A program made the position numbers and the translations under genes. A stretch of DNA of 64,000 bases from Catalimonadaceae bacterium JC749. GTDB lineage: Bacteria; Bacteroidota; Bacteroidia; Cytophagales; Cyclobacteriaceae. Below are positions 1-9,011 of the stretch, in pieces. Where the stretch lies: positions 62,001 through 126,000 of the forward strand of contig JAJNNC010000004.1 in the NCBI GenBank assembly GCA_021730635.1, given 5' to 3'. The notes beneath the pieces were generated by a model. The model saw nothing but the letters and a program-made list of their open reading frames with translations, ran no database searches and had not been told where the DNA came from. Numbering within the stretch: position 1 is the stretch's first letter; every line of letters starts with the position of its first letter.

Positions 1-550
1 CATCTGAATTGGCCAATGACAAATAGGGTAGGTCTTCCTCATCTATTTTAAGCAATGCCAGGTCTGTCGTAGGATCTGTCCCCACCACATTGGCACGGTA
101 ACGACGGTTGTCTGTTAACACTACATCCAGTTCATCGGCATTGGCTACTACGTGGTTATTGGTAACAATATAACCGTCTGTACTGATGATAACACCGGAA
201 CCCACACCCACTCTGGGACCCTGTTCAGGAGCTCCCTGAAACCTGTCACCAAAAAACTCTCTGAAAAACTCAGGAATTTGCTGGTACTGTTCGCTGCGGG
301 CGGTAGCTTGTTGTGTACTGGTAATATGAACCACCGAAGGCGTAACTTTTTCTGCGGCAAAAGTGAAATCAAATGGAGCTTCTGCTGCCTCTTTGGCTGT
401 GCTGAAATAACTGGCGTTATAGGCAGGAGAAGCGGCTGATTCCACCCTGACGGTCTTCACCTGGTCTTTTAATATAAAGTAATAGGCAGCCAGCGTGATT
501 AAGCTACCAATAATGGCTGCGAAAAGCGCTGTAAGAACATTATTCTTCAT
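1..550 (-). CDS. HtrA/DegP-like serine protease, N-terminal part (3' end outside window)
   Basis: This is the first ~183 residues of a trypsin-like periplasmic protease of the HtrA/Deg family, which degrades or refolds misfolded envelope proteins. A basic N-terminus is followed by one hydrophobic segment (residues ~5-27) acting as a signal peptide or anchor. The protease domain begins around residue 65. Two of the three catalytic residues are visible: His133 in TNNHVV and Asp163 in TTDLALLK, with the family-typical GSGVIIS.DGYIVTN run before them. The catalytic Ser and PDZ domains lie beyond position 1. The ATG at 548-550 gives a good signal-like N-terminus. It is transcribed away from the 881 gene across a 330-bp spacer. 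The family call is secure. Confidence 0.93.
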   Translation of the reverse strand, partial: MKNNVLTALFAAIIGSLITLAAYYFILKDQVKTVRVESAASPAYNASYFSTAKEAAEAPFDFTFAAEKVTPSVVHITSTQQATARSEQYQQIPEFFREFFGDRFQGAPEQGPRVGVGSGVIISTDGYIVTNNHVVANADELDVVLTDNRRYRANVVGTDPTTDLALLKIDEEDLPYLSLANSD

Positions 551-880
551 TATCAATATTAATTTTTCGTTAAACTTTATTTAAAAACGTCCACTTGTTT
601 ACACAATGAGCACTAGTATATTCTCTATGAATTTTAACTGATTAAAGTAAAAACAGGTTATAATTTCATAGATTTTCTGCGTTGTGCCATATAGCAAATA
701 AAAATAATAATAATATTTTTATAGCTACCTCAACCATTTTGATTCACCAAAAGGATAAATCCAACAAGGTGACGTTATGACTGTTAAACTCATAGTTATT
801 ACAATTTATTTTCATGATAAGTGTCATTCTTTTTAAAATTTTTGAAAGTGAATCCATCACTGCATTGATCTTCAGTCTCT
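551..880. other. AT-rich divergent intergenic region
   Basis: This 330-bp spacer separates the divergent HtrA and CrtI-like genes and must hold both promoters. It is very AT-rich, especially around 690-720. I see no convincing ORF, terminator or clear palindrome in it. Confidence 0.5.
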
Positions 881-2311
881 ATGAATGCCTTTGATGCGGT
901 GGTGGTCGGTACAGGTCCTAATGGCTATGCGGCAGCCATCACCTTGCAGCAACAGGGGGTGTCGGTGCTGATGCTGGAGGCTTCAAAGACTGTAGGAGGC
1001 GGTGCCCGCTCTGCTCCTTTGACACTTCCTGGTTTCGTGCACGATGTGGGATCAGCCATACATCCTCTGGGGGTGAGTTCACCTTTCTTCCGCAAGCTGC
1101 CGCTGGATCAGTTCGGGCTGGAATGGATCTATCCTCCTGAAGCGTTGGCCCATCCTTTGGATCATGGAGAAACCATACTGTTGAAAAGGTCGGTGGAAGA
1201 AACGGCCCTTCAATTAGGGCAGGATGCTTCGGCATATGTCGGGCTTATGAAGCATGCCGTAGACCATTGGGATAAAATCGCGCCTGATTTTTTGGGCCCG
1301 CTTACCTGGCCCCGCCATCCCCTGCCTATGTTGCGGTTTGGACTCAAAGCGATACAGTCTGCTGAAGGACTGTCGCGTCGTTTTTTCCAGGCGGAACCTG
1401 CAAAAGCATTATGGGCAGGATTGGCTGCTCATAGCATGCTGCCCTTACACAAAATGGTTTCTTCCGGGGTCGCAATGGTTTTGGGTGCCTTAGGGCATGT
1501 AGTGGGATGGCCTTTTCCGAAAGGAGGGGCTCAATCTATTACCCAGGCCTTGGATCAGTATTTTAAATCATTAGGGGGGGTAGTAGAAACCGGAAAAAAG
1601 GTAACTTCTACCAAAGATATACCCGATTGCAAGGTGGTATTGTTTGACTTAACGCCCGCTCAACTTTTGGCCATTGAAGGGCTTTCCTTTAACGTCTGGT
1701 ACCGAAAGCAACTACAACACTTTCAGTATGGGCAAGGGATTTTTAAAATTGACTGGGCACTCAGTGACCCTATCCCCTTTCGGAATCCGGCTTGTTTGAG
1801 GGCTGCTACTATCCATATAGGCGGTACGATGGAAGAAATAGCACGATCCGAAAAAATGATATGGCAGCATCAGCATCCGGAAAAGCCCTTTGTATTGCTG
1901 GTGCATCAAACGCCCTTTGACCCCTCAAGGGCACCCGCCGGGAAACATACAGCCTGGGCCTATTGTCATGTGCCTCGTTACTCACAACAGGATATGACAA
2001 AAGCCATTGAACAACAGGTAGAGCGCTTTGCTCCAGGATTTGGGGATACCATTCTAGCCAGACACACCATGAATACGCAACAGGTAGAGGCTTTTAACGC
2101 CAACTACATAGGCGGAGATATCAATGGTGGGGCGCAGACCATCACACAACTGTTTACCAGACCTACCTGGCGGTTGCGTCCCTATAGAACCTCACTGAAA
2201 CAGGTGTATATCTGCTCTTCTTCCACACCTCCGGGGGGTGGCGTTCATGGTATGTGTGGCTATCATGCTGCCAGGTTGGCCCTACAAGATCACTTCCACA
2301 AGACAAATTAA
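881..2311 (+). CDS. FAD-dependent oxidoreductase, CrtI/phytoene desaturase-like
   Basis: A 476-residue flavoprotein of the phytoene-desaturase/amine-oxidase superfamily. The N-terminus carries the dinucleotide-binding Rossmann motif GTGPNGYAAA (residues ~10-19) ending in an acidic residue (LEA, ~31-33), followed by GGGARSAPLTLPGF, the usual second FAD contact. The C-terminus has a second FAD-contact region, CSSSTPPGGGVHGMCGYHAA, typical of CrtI-like proteins. Members act on carotenoids, all-trans-retinol or other hydrophobic substrates, but the substrate cannot be read here. No carotenoid gene (crtB, crtY, crtZ) lies nearby, so a carotenoid role is not supported by context. It stands alone and converges on the oxygenase gene at 2406. 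Confidence 0.85.
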   Translation: MNAFDAVVVGTGPNGYAAAITLQQQGVSVLMLEASKTVGGGARSAPLTLPGFVHDVGSAIHPLGVSSPFFRKLPLDQFGLEWIYPPEALAHPLDHGETILLKRSVEETALQLGQDASAYVGLMKHAVDHWDKIAPDFLGPLTWPRHPLPMLRFGLKAIQSAEGLSRRFFQAEPAKALWAGLAAHSMLPLHKMVSSGVAMVLGALGHVVGWPFPKGGAQSITQALDQYFKSLGGVVETGKKVTSTKDIPDCKVVLFDLTPAQLLAIEGLSFNVWYRKQLQHFQYGQGIFKIDWALSDPIPFRNPACLRAATIHIGGTMEEIARSEKMIWQHQHPEKPFVLLVHQTPFDPSRAPAGKHTAWAYCHVPRYSQQDMTKAIEQQVERFAPGFGDTILARHTMNTQQVEAFNANYIGGDINGGAQTITQLFTRPTWRLRPYRTSLKQVYICSSSTPPGGGVHGMCGYHAARLALQDHFHKTN

Positions 2312-2334
2312 ATTAGCGAATGTCAATGTTTGAT

Positions 2335-2400
2335 GTTTACACAAAACACACAACTCAAAACAAAGAACCCAGTACCCAGAACTTAGAACTCAGAACTTAT
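2335..2400. repeat. Dispersed AGAAC-type repeat, copy 1
   Basis: The spacer between the convergent 881 and 2406 genes has a TTTACACAAAA block followed by CAACTCA and several AGAAC units (CCCAGAACTTAGAACTCAG). A clearly related block occurs at 5376-5423. It is non-coding; function unknown. Confidence 0.55.
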
Positions 2401-2405
2401 ATCAA

Positions 2406-3044
2406 CTACAAAAAAGTCAGGGAACCAATCTGGTCCAGCATCCATCCCGTAATGCTATAGCGTGTTTTATGGGCAGGTAAGACCTCATGCTCAATCTCAC
2501 TCCGGAAACAGGCCAGCCGACCTGCTATGGGCACAATATCCTTGGTTTGACCTTCATCAAGATAAAGTCTAAGGATGCCACCATCCTGGGCAGTCCAACC
2601 GGGGTTCAGATAGAAGACGCAGGAAATGATTCTGTGCGGATTTTGCTGAAAGCGATCGGCATGTCTTTTATAGAATGTACCCGGCGGGTAAACAGCAAAA
2701 TGTGATTCATAATCCTTGAGCCCTAAAAAGCAGGTCTGGTTCAGATAATCTTTGATAGCCTGCATCTTTTCCAGAAAGTGCTGGGTAATTTGTTTTGCAG
2801 TCCCAGGATCAATCCACTTGATATAATCGCCTCGAATGGTGTTATCCACCTGGAACTGCTGATGTTTGCCGATACCTGCTTTTTTGAGTTCACCTTCCTC
2901 ACGGATTTGTTGCAACCTGTTCAGGAGCTGAAAGGTTAGCTCATCGGATAGAAAATGATCTGTGACAGCATATTGTTGTTCGGCTAGTCCATCGGCAATG
3001 CTTTCCAACTGTTCTTCAAAAGCAGGCATCGTTCTTCTCGTCAT
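2406..3044 (-). CDS. 2OG-Fe(II) oxygenase, prolyl 4-hydroxylase-like
   Basis: A 212-residue cytosolic protein with the double-stranded beta-helix of the 2-oxoglutarate/Fe(II) dioxygenases, closest in layout to prolyl-4-hydroxylase-like enzymes. The iron ligands are visible as His128-x-Asp130 in KRHADRF and His186 in EIEHEV; Arg195 in KTRYSITGW is the expected 2-oxoglutarate carboxylate anchor, so the site looks intact. The substrate is unknown; bacterial relatives hydroxylate proline in proteins such as EF-Tu, but nothing here shows that. The next gene in the same direction (OmpH) ends upstream at 3080, so they may share a transcript. Confidence 0.88.
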   Translation of the reverse strand: MTRRTMPAFEEQLESIADGLAEQQYAVTDHFLSDELTFQLLNRLQQIREEGELKKAGIGKHQQFQVDNTIRGDYIKWIDPGTAKQITQHFLEKMQAIKDYLNQTCFLGLKDYESHFAVYPPGTFYKRHADRFQQNPHRIISCVFYLNPGWTAQDGGILRLYLDEGQTKDIVPIAGRLACFRSEIEHEVLPAHKTRYSITGWMLDQIGSLTFL

Positions 3045-3079
3045 CCCCGTTACATGTATGATGAAAGCCCAGGGCCCTT

Positions 3080-3724
3080 CTATTTTTTAGCCGTGGTTGT
3101 GTCTGCCTGAACACTGTCTTTTTCTACCGTTGCAGGGTTTTTATACTGTTCATTGAGCGCAGTTAGTATTTCCCGGGTAATATCCAGACTATCATCGGCA
3201 TACAATACTCCACTACCCTTGGTATAGGTAAGCACAATTTTCAGGTCTTTGTTTTTGCCATACTGCTCCAGATAGTTGGAAACGTTCTGGTATAGTTCTT
3301 CATTGACTTTATTCTCTTCTTCCATCATCTGAGAGCTTAAATTCTGCTGGTATTGTAAGAGATTCTGTTGTTTCTTCCGCAGATCTTCTTCCACCGCACG
3401 GGCCTGGTTCATCGTCATTTGTCCGGCTGTTCGCTGAAATGAGTTTATTTCATTTTGTAAACCTTTTGCTCGATTTTCATATTCCGCCTGCAACTTGGTG
3501 GCTTTTCCTTCCAGCTCGGTTTGCTTATCCTTAAAATATTCGTAGTTAGCCAGTAAAGTGTCAGAATTTACGTATGCAATTTTAGGAATGGGTCCACTGG
3601 ATAAAAAGCCCCCTACATCAGACTGATTATTTGCCGCCGAGCTGCCACCGCTGAAGTGTAAAATATATAGATAAATGACGGCAACTGCTAATACTCCATT
3701 CAGGATTAAAGATAAATTTTTCAC
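3080..3724 (-). CDS. OmpH/Skp family periplasmic chaperone
   Basis: A 214-residue OmpH-family protein. Skp/OmpH chaperones hold unfolded outer-membrane proteins in the periplasm. One N-terminal hydrophobic segment (residues ~5-25) is followed by KIAYVNSDTLLANYEYFKD, the family's start motif, then a long Lys/Glu/Gln-rich coiled coil (~70-150) and a C-terminal strand region ending LDITREILTALN. The start is GTG at 3724 (VKNLSLILNG); there is no better in-frame ATG upstream. The short tail is rich in Thr, Ala and Lys. Confidence in the family is high. Confidence 0.88.
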   Translation of the reverse strand: MKNLSLILNGVLAVAVIYLYILHFSGGSSAANNQSDVGGFLSSGPIPKIAYVNSDTLLANYEYFKDKQTELEGKATKLQAEYENRAKGLQNEINSFQRTAGQMTMNQARAVEEDLRKKQQNLLQYQQNLSSQMMEEENKVNEELYQNVSNYLEQYGKNKDLKIVLTYTKGSGVLYADDSLDITREILTALNEQYKNPATVEKDSVQADTTTAKK

Positions 3725-3950
3725 TTTTAATTACAATTTAGTTTCAGAATATTCCCAAATATAAGAAAATAATATATTGGAAATTCCACTGAGAATACGA
3801 CAATTTTAAACTGATGAGAAGGCACTTTATTGTATTGATTCACGCTGGCAGAAAAGTGATACTCGAATAGCTTTTTCGGTAGTGATGGGTAAAATAATGC
3901 CCGATCAGTTGTGAAAAACCAATCAGGCATTATGGTACATTATTTTCAAA

Positions 3951-5216
3951 TCAAACAGCTGGCTTGGTTTTGGATCTATCCGCTACTGTGGCTCCTTCTG
4001 TGCTGACAGGTGTAGCGCGAACCGCTTTTTTCTCTTTGAAGAAAATAGTAAAGACAACCAATACGCCTACTGAGAGTAAGGCAGGCACCAGCCAGATATC
4101 TCTCCAGGAATAGGCTATACCCTCACCTATGGTGGTCGTATACATTTCCACAATAACACCAGACAACCAGGAGCCAATGAACATGCCTACCCCATACGTA
4201 GCAAAGGTGATTAAACCCTGGGCTGAGCTTTTTACGTTGGCAGGGGCTTTTTCGTCTACATAAATCTGGCCGGTCACAAAGAAAAAATCATAACAGATTC
4301 CATGCAGGATTATGCCTCCGTACAGCATCCAGACCAGTTCCGTGGGATTGCCATACATGAAAAGGGCATATCGGGCAGCCCAGGCGGCCATCCCCACCAT
4401 GAGCATTTTTTTATAGCCCAGGCGTTTGAAGAAAAAAGGCATGAGCAGCAGAAATAAGATTTCAGAACCCTGACCGAGGGTCATTTTTCCTGCTGCATTT
4501 TCCACCCCTATGTTGTTGAGAAAAAGATTGGCAAAGCTGTAATAAAAGGATAAAGGAATACAAATAAGCATGGAAGAAATAAAGAGTACTGCGAACGAAC
4601 GTTCCTTTAGCAGTTTCAGGGCATCTAATCCGATTACTTCACTGACAGTTGCTTTTTGCCCTTTATTTTTTGGCGGGGTGTGGGGCAAGGTAAAACTGTA
4701 TAAGCCCATCACTACAGAAGCACCTGCGGCAATCAGAATCGGCGTGGCCTGGGCTTCTATGCTAAGGTACCCTATTATTACGCCAATGATGATCCAACTA
4801 ATTGTGCCTAACACTCTGACGCCAGGAAATTGCTTCCCGGGGTTTTCCATATGCTGAAAAGAGAGTGAGTTGGTCAGGGCAATGGTAGGCATAAAGCACA
4901 AGGTGTAGGCAATAATCACCGGATAGAAACCACCAAAATCCTTCATTTGGGCCAAAATATACAATAGCACTGCGCCCAGCAGATGGAGTACACCCAGAAC
5001 CCTTTCTGTGGGAAAAAAACGGTCGGCAACCATCCCTACAAAAAAAGGAGAAATCATGGCTGCTATGGCGAAAGCACTATAGGCTAAACCAATCTGAGTT
5101 CCTTCGAATTTTAGGGTAGTTCCCAGATATGTTCCCAGGGTTACGTACCAAGCGCCCCAGACGATATACTCAAGGAACATCATAGTGGAAAGTTGTAGTC
5201 TTGTTTTGGCGTTCAT
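3951..5216 (-). CDS. Nucleoside:H+ symporter NupG-like MFS transporter
   Basis: A 421-residue inner-membrane protein with about twelve hydrophobic segments. The start MNAKTRLQLSTMMFLEY..VWGAWYVTLGTYL matches the opening of the nucleoside:H+ symporter (NHS/NupG) branch of the major facilitator superfamily, which imports purine and pyrimidine nucleosides. Bacteroidota carry several paralogs of this branch, often beside sugar or nucleoside catabolism genes, so other small substrates are possible. A basic loop between helices 2 and 3 (GMVADRFFPTERVLG) fits the MFS pattern. No catabolic gene is adjacent to refine the substrate. A 206-bp spacer full of short repeats lies 5' of it. Confidence 0.85.
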   Translation of the reverse strand: MNAKTRLQLSTMMFLEYIVWGAWYVTLGTYLGTTLKFEGTQIGLAYSAFAIAAMISPFFVGMVADRFFPTERVLGVLHLLGAVLLYILAQMKDFGGFYPVIIAYTLCFMPTIALTNSLSFQHMENPGKQFPGVRVLGTISWIIIGVIIGYLSIEAQATPILIAAGASVVMGLYSFTLPHTPPKNKGQKATVSEVIGLDALKLLKERSFAVLFISSMLICIPLSFYYSFANLFLNNIGVENAAGKMTLGQGSEILFLLLMPFFFKRLGYKKMLMVGMAAWAARYALFMYGNPTELVWMLYGGIILHGICYDFFFVTGQIYVDEKAPANVKSSAQGLITFATYGVGMFIGSWLSGVIVEMYTTTIGEGIAYSWRDIWLVPALLSVGVLVVFTIFFKEKKAVRATPVSTEGATVADRSKTKPAV

Positions 5217-5300
5217 ATCAATATTTTTCTTCGTTTTGCCTGAATATAGGGCGATTTTTTTTGTATCTCAAGCAGGAAATAAAAATGTTAAATATAGGAA

Positions 5301-5364
5301 GGATTAAAGGACTGAAGGATTAAATAACTGAAGGACTGATGGATTGAAGGCTTAAAGGACTGAT
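5301..5364. repeat. Tandem octamer repeat, eight degenerate units
   Basis: Eight consecutive 8-bp units fit GG(A/C)(T/C)T(A/G)A(A/T) with few changes: ggattaaa, ggactgaa, ggattaaa, taactgaa, ggactgat, ggattgaa, ggcttaaa, ggactgat. The period is exact over 64 bp. It lies between the 5' end of the NupG-like gene and the 3' end of the RND adaptor gene. Confidence 0.75.
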
Positions 5365-5375
5365 TGCTACTTTTA

Positions 5376-5423
5376 TTTTACACAAAATTATCAACTCAGA
5401 ACATAGAACTTAGAACCCAAAAC
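5376..5423. repeat. Dispersed AGAAC-type repeat, copy 2
   Basis: TTTTACACAAAA followed by CAACTCAGAAC and further AGAAC units, matching the order of elements in the block at 2335-2400. It directly adjoins the 3' end of the RND adaptor gene. Confidence 0.55.
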
Positions 5424-6766
5424 TATTCATTAGCATTATTCCCTCTGTTCCTTCTGCCTTCCGTGGCAACGACCTTACTCTCATCTTTTAGTTGTTTGGA
5501 TACCGCAAGGTAGGGACCAGCGACAACCACATCCCCGGCTTCCAATCCGGATAAAATTTCGATGTTCTCATAATCGCTTATACCGGTGGTGACCTCCACT
5601 TGTGTTACCGATTCATCCGACGCTTTTTTGAAAACTACTTCTATCAAAGCTTCCTGTTGGCCAAAGGTAAGTGTGCTGTCCTGTTCATCTTTTGGACGGG
5701 TAGTGACTGAGGCCAGCGGGACGGCCAAAGCATTTTCTTTTTGCTGTGTAATAATATCGACACTAGCTGTCATGCCCGGACGAAATGGATAACGTCCTCT
5801 CTGTTGAATTAAATCCTGATACGATTCGCTGAGTAGACGAATCCTGACTTCAAATTCCGTAACGGCTTCATCCGTCACTTTTTCATTGGCAGTATTGGCG
5901 ATGGCAGTCACAATTCCTTTAAACTCTTTATTTAAGTAACTGTAGGCATCTACATCAATCATAGCCGTATCTCCTAATGACACCCTGACGATGTCGTTTT
6001 CATTGACATCCACGCGCACTTCCATCTGGCTTAAATCCGCAATGCGTAGCATTTCCGTGCCGGCCATCTGTGAGGTTCCAACGACCCGTTCACCTTTTTC
6101 TACACTGAGTTTGGAAACTGTTCCACTCACCGGAGCATAGATATTGGTCAGGGATAAATTCTCCTGCGCTTCCCGTACAGAAGCCTGAGCACTTTGCACC
6201 GCATAACGAGCAGCTTCTACATTCTGCTGCCTGGATTTCAGGTCTTCCTGGGCTACCTGGTAATTGCTTTCTGCTACTTCAAAATCAGCATCAGATATCA
6301 CACCCTGTTCGTAGAGCCCTTTGTTTCTATCGTAGGCAGCTTTGAGCTGGATCAGCTGTGCCTGTGCACTGGCTGCCAGGGCTTCTGACTGGGCCAGGTT
6401 GGCTTTTTGCTGATTCAAAGTGGCCAGTACTCTGGAAACGGCAGATTCAAAGTTATCTGGCCGGATCCGGATGAGTAGTTGTCCCTGTACCACAGAATCA
6501 CCTTCCTCCACATTGAGTTCAGTGATCTCTCCGGGCACTTCAGGAGAAATTTTTACTTCGGTTTCTGGTTGTACCGTACCGGAGGCACTGACACGCTCAA
6601 TAATGGTGCGTTTTTCGGCAGTGGCGAAAGTGACGGCAATGGTTTCCTCACCGCCAATCCAACCTGCTTGCTTGGCTATAAACAAACCTACGATGACAAC
6701 GCCTACCAGAATCAAAATGACAACGATAGGATTTCTCTTTTTTCTTTTGGAAGTTTTAACAGGCAT
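5423..6766 (-). CDS. Efflux periplasmic adaptor (RND/MacA-type membrane fusion protein)
   Basis: A 447-residue membrane fusion protein that would bridge an inner-membrane pump and an outer-membrane channel. After a basic N-terminus (KTSKRKKRNP) comes one transmembrane segment (~12-30). The lipoyl half-motifs are visible at ~70-100 (SGTVQPETEVKISPEVPGEI.ELNVEEGDSVVQGQLL) and ~205-235 (LTNIYAPVSGTVSKLSVEKGERV), enclosing an alpha-helical hairpin rich in Ala and Gln (~110-200). Beta-barrel and membrane-proximal domains follow. The long hairpin and single anchor resemble MacA-like adaptors. No pump or TolC gene adjoins it; the FtsX-type permease is 14 kb away. Confidence 0.9.
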   Translation of the reverse strand: MPVKTSKRKKRNPIVVILILVGVVIVGLFIAKQAGWIGGEETIAVTFATAEKRTIIERVSASGTVQPETEVKISPEVPGEITELNVEEGDSVVQGQLLIRIRPDNFESAVSRVLATLNQQKANLAQSEALAASAQAQLIQLKAAYDRNKGLYEQGVISDADFEVAESNYQVAQEDLKSRQQNVEAARYAVQSAQASVREAQENLSLTNIYAPVSGTVSKLSVEKGERVVGTSQMAGTEMLRIADLSQMEVRVDVNENDIVRVSLGDTAMIDVDAYSYLNKEFKGIVTAIANTANEKVTDEAVTEFEVRIRLLSESYQDLIQQRGRYPFRPGMTASVDIITQQKENALAVPLASVTTRPKDEQDSTLTFGQQEALIEVVFKKASDESVTQVEVTTGISDYENIEILSGLEAGDVVVAGPYLAVSKQLKDESKVVATEGRRNRGNNANE

Positions 6767-6971
6767 AGATAAAGTAGCAACGGTTGAATAAAGAGGCAGA
6801 AAAAAGTAACAGCCGGTTAGTACCAGGCAATTTAGAAATTATTTTATATTTAGCACAAACGGAAGAACGAAGCGAAGGTTCACAGCACGGATGGACTGTT
6901 CCTTTAAAGTTTCTTTCGACTACACAGGGTTAGATCGGCACGCCGAACTTTACTATAAATATATTATTCAA

Positions 6972-7667
6972 ATGAAAAAAATAGTGGTATTATCTGGTTC
7001 AGGAATTAGTGCGGAGAGTGGTATTCCTACTTTCAGGGATGCCGGGGGACTATGGGAGGGGTATGATGTGATGGAGGTGGCTACCCCGGAAGGATGGGCT
7101 AAAAATCCAGCGCTGGTACTCGATTTTTATAACCAAAGAAGGAAAGCGGCCTATACGGCACAACCCAATTCCGGACATCTTTCTCTGGTAGCACTGGAAG
7201 AGTATTATGAAGTTGTAATTGTTACCCAGAACGTAGACAATCTGCATGAAAAAGCTGGCTCCACCCATGTCATCCATTTGCATGGGGAATTAAGCAAATG
7301 TCGCAGTACGGTGGACGAAACGCTAATCTATAACATAGAAGGAGGGGAGTTGAAGTTAGGAGATGTGTGCGAAAAGGGTTCTCAGCTTCGTCCGCACATC
7401 GTATGGTTTGGAGAACTGGTACCCATGATAGAAGTGGCTTTTGGGGAAGCCTTATCCGCGGATGTTTTCATCGTGGTAGGCACTTCATTGCAGGTATATC
7501 CGGCTGCCAGCCTGTTATATTATGTGGGCGATGAGGTGCCCGTGTATATAGTGGACCCTAATACGCCCCCATACCCTTATCGCCCCGGCATGAAAACCTA
7601 TCAGGAACCAGCCAGTACAGGGTTACCCAAGCTGGTGAAACTATTGTTGGAAAAAGCCCGGGAATGA
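6972..7667 (+). CDS. cobB: Sirtuin-family NAD-dependent protein deacylase
   Basis: A 231-residue cytosolic Sir2-family enzyme that removes acyl groups from lysine using NAD+. Visible motifs are GSGISAESGIPTFRD (NAD binding), TQNVDNLHEKAG, the catalytic His in HLHGEL and the late NAD motif VVGTSLQVYPAASL. A Tyr-x-x-Arg pair in DFYNQRR matches the pair that favours acidic acyl groups (succinyl, malonyl) in SIRT5 and E. coli CobB, so desuccinylase activity is plausible. Only two cysteines lie in the region that usually binds zinc, so the four-Cys zinc site is absent. ATG 6972 is chosen because the 27 codons upstream in this frame do not resemble the family. It stands alone in its direction apart from the GH20 gene ~100 bp downstream. 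Confidence 0.9.
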   Translation: MKKIVVLSGSGISAESGIPTFRDAGGLWEGYDVMEVATPEGWAKNPALVLDFYNQRRKAAYTAQPNSGHLSLVALEEYYEVVIVTQNVDNLHEKAGSTHVIHLHGELSKCRSTVDETLIYNIEGGELKLGDVCEKGSQLRPHIVWFGELVPMIEVAFGEALSADVFIVVGTSLQVYPAASLLYYVGDEVPVYIVDPNTPPYPYRPGMKTYQEPASTGLPKLVKLLLEKARE

Positions 7668-7764
7668 CTTTTCCCAGCTTACAGGAAGTGACGGAGCTAT
7701 TTTTCAGAAGCCTTGTTTGCTTTGCAAGTTCTCAATATCTTCATAGGAAAATATAACCTTTACG

Positions 7765-8907
7765 ATGTGGAAATTTATTTTTACACTGTTGTTGATAGGC
7801 CTAGGGCTTCCTGCTACTCAGGGAAAAAATTTCACCCTGCCACCGGAGACTTTACTACCGCTCGATAGTTTGCTGCCCATCAGGGGATTTTGTATTGCGG
7901 CCCCCAGGTCGGATGAATTAACAGAGTTTCTGAAATTTATCAATGAAGAGCTGGTGCCTCGCCGTGTCAACACCCTGATCTTACGGGTCGACTATAATTA
8001 TCAGTTTACCTCACACCCCGAACTCAGGGATAGTGCAGCCCTTTCTCAGGAAGAGGTAAAAAAACTGGTACAGGTCTGTAAAAACAACCAGATTCAGTTG
8101 ATACCTCAGATCAACCTGCTGGGGCATCAATCCTGGGCGAGCGAAACAGGTAATTTGCTCAGTGTCTATCCTGAGTTTGATGAAACACCCCACGTCAAAG
8201 TGCCTGAACAATATGAATGGCCTAATAAAGACAGTCTTTATTGCAAAAGTTATTGTCCGCTGCATCCGGAAGTACATGAGGTGGTTTTTGCCCTGGTAGA
8301 TGAGATCTGTGATGTCTTTGAGGCAGACGCCTTCCATGCTGGTATGGATGAGGTATTTTACATTGGCGATGAAAAATGTCCGCGATGCAGTGGGAAAGAC
8401 AAAGCGGAATTGTTTGCCGGAGAGGTGACCAAGATCAGAGATCATCTAGCCCAGAAGGATCGCAGGCTCTGGATCTGGGGCGACAGGCTCCTGGATGGCA
8501 AAACCACAGGCCTGGGCATGTGGGAAGCCAGTATGAACAATACCCACCAGGCCATTGATATGATTCCCAAAGATGTGATGATCTGCGACTGGCATTATGA
8601 ACGTCCGGATCAAACGCCTGTCTATTTTGCCATGAAAGGGCTTCAGGTCGTTACCTGTCCGTGGAGAGCCCCTGAAAATGCGACCCGACAGGTAGCCGAT
8701 ATGCTGAAATTCAGAGCGCATTCAACCCCGGAGATGAAAGAACGTTTTCAGGGCATTGTACAAACGGTTTGGTCTGATGCGGGTAATTTTCTGGATGAAT
8801 TTTACGGGAGAGAAACGGATAGTGAGGAAGGCGACAACAACCCAGCCAATTGTTTCAGGGTCATGTATGACTCCATCATGTCGCTAACGGAACAGGGGGG
8901 AAAGTAG
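7765..8907 (+). CDS. Exported GH20-type glycoside hydrolase (beta-N-acetylhexosaminidase-like)
   Basis: A 380-residue exported protein with a signal peptide (residues 1-20, ending TQG). The remainder is a TIM barrel resembling glycoside hydrolase family 20. The acid/base pair appears as Asp195-Glu196 in FHAGMDEVF, the family's H-x-G-x-D-E motif, and LIPQINLLGHQSWA and CPLHPEV are typical earlier strands. GH20 enzymes release terminal N-acetylglucosamine or N-acetylgalactosamine by substrate-assisted catalysis. The usual N-terminal GH20b domain is missing and the protein is short, so it belongs to a catalytic-domain-only branch whose activity is uncertain. No partner sugar genes adjoin. Confidence 0.82.
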   Translation: MWKFIFTLLLIGLGLPATQGKNFTLPPETLLPLDSLLPIRGFCIAAPRSDELTEFLKFINEELVPRRVNTLILRVDYNYQFTSHPELRDSAALSQEEVKKLVQVCKNNQIQLIPQINLLGHQSWASETGNLLSVYPEFDETPHVKVPEQYEWPNKDSLYCKSYCPLHPEVHEVVFALVDEICDVFEADAFHAGMDEVFYIGDEKCPRCSGKDKAELFAGEVTKIRDHLAQKDRRLWIWGDRLLDGKTTGLGMWEASMNNTHQAIDMIPKDVMICDWHYERPDQTPVYFAMKGLQVVTCPWRAPENATRQVADMLKFRAHSTPEMKERFQGIVQTVWSDAGNFLDEFYGRETDSEEGDNNPANCFRVMYDSIMSLTEQGGK

Positions 8908-9011
8908 CTGTTTAGCAGGCAGGCCGAACGATGGCTGAGGTGAGCCCTCTCTCTACCCTATGCGATGAAAAGCAGCAGATGGCTCAATGGCCACCTGCTC
9001 GGTGAAGGATG

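Noticed and set aside
148-439. Small open frames on both strands inside the HtrA gene
   Set aside because: The HtrA reading frame explains this sequence with catalytic motifs; the others are overlaps without recognisable features.
3727-3930. 67-codon minus-strand frame between the MFS and OmpH genes
   Set aside because: Low-complexity, Phe/Tyr-rich translation of an AT-rich spacer, with no family resemblance.
6891-6971. 27-residue N-terminal extension of the sirtuin
   Set aside because: The sirtuin family starts at MKKIVVLSGSGIS; the upstream codons look like non-coding sequence.
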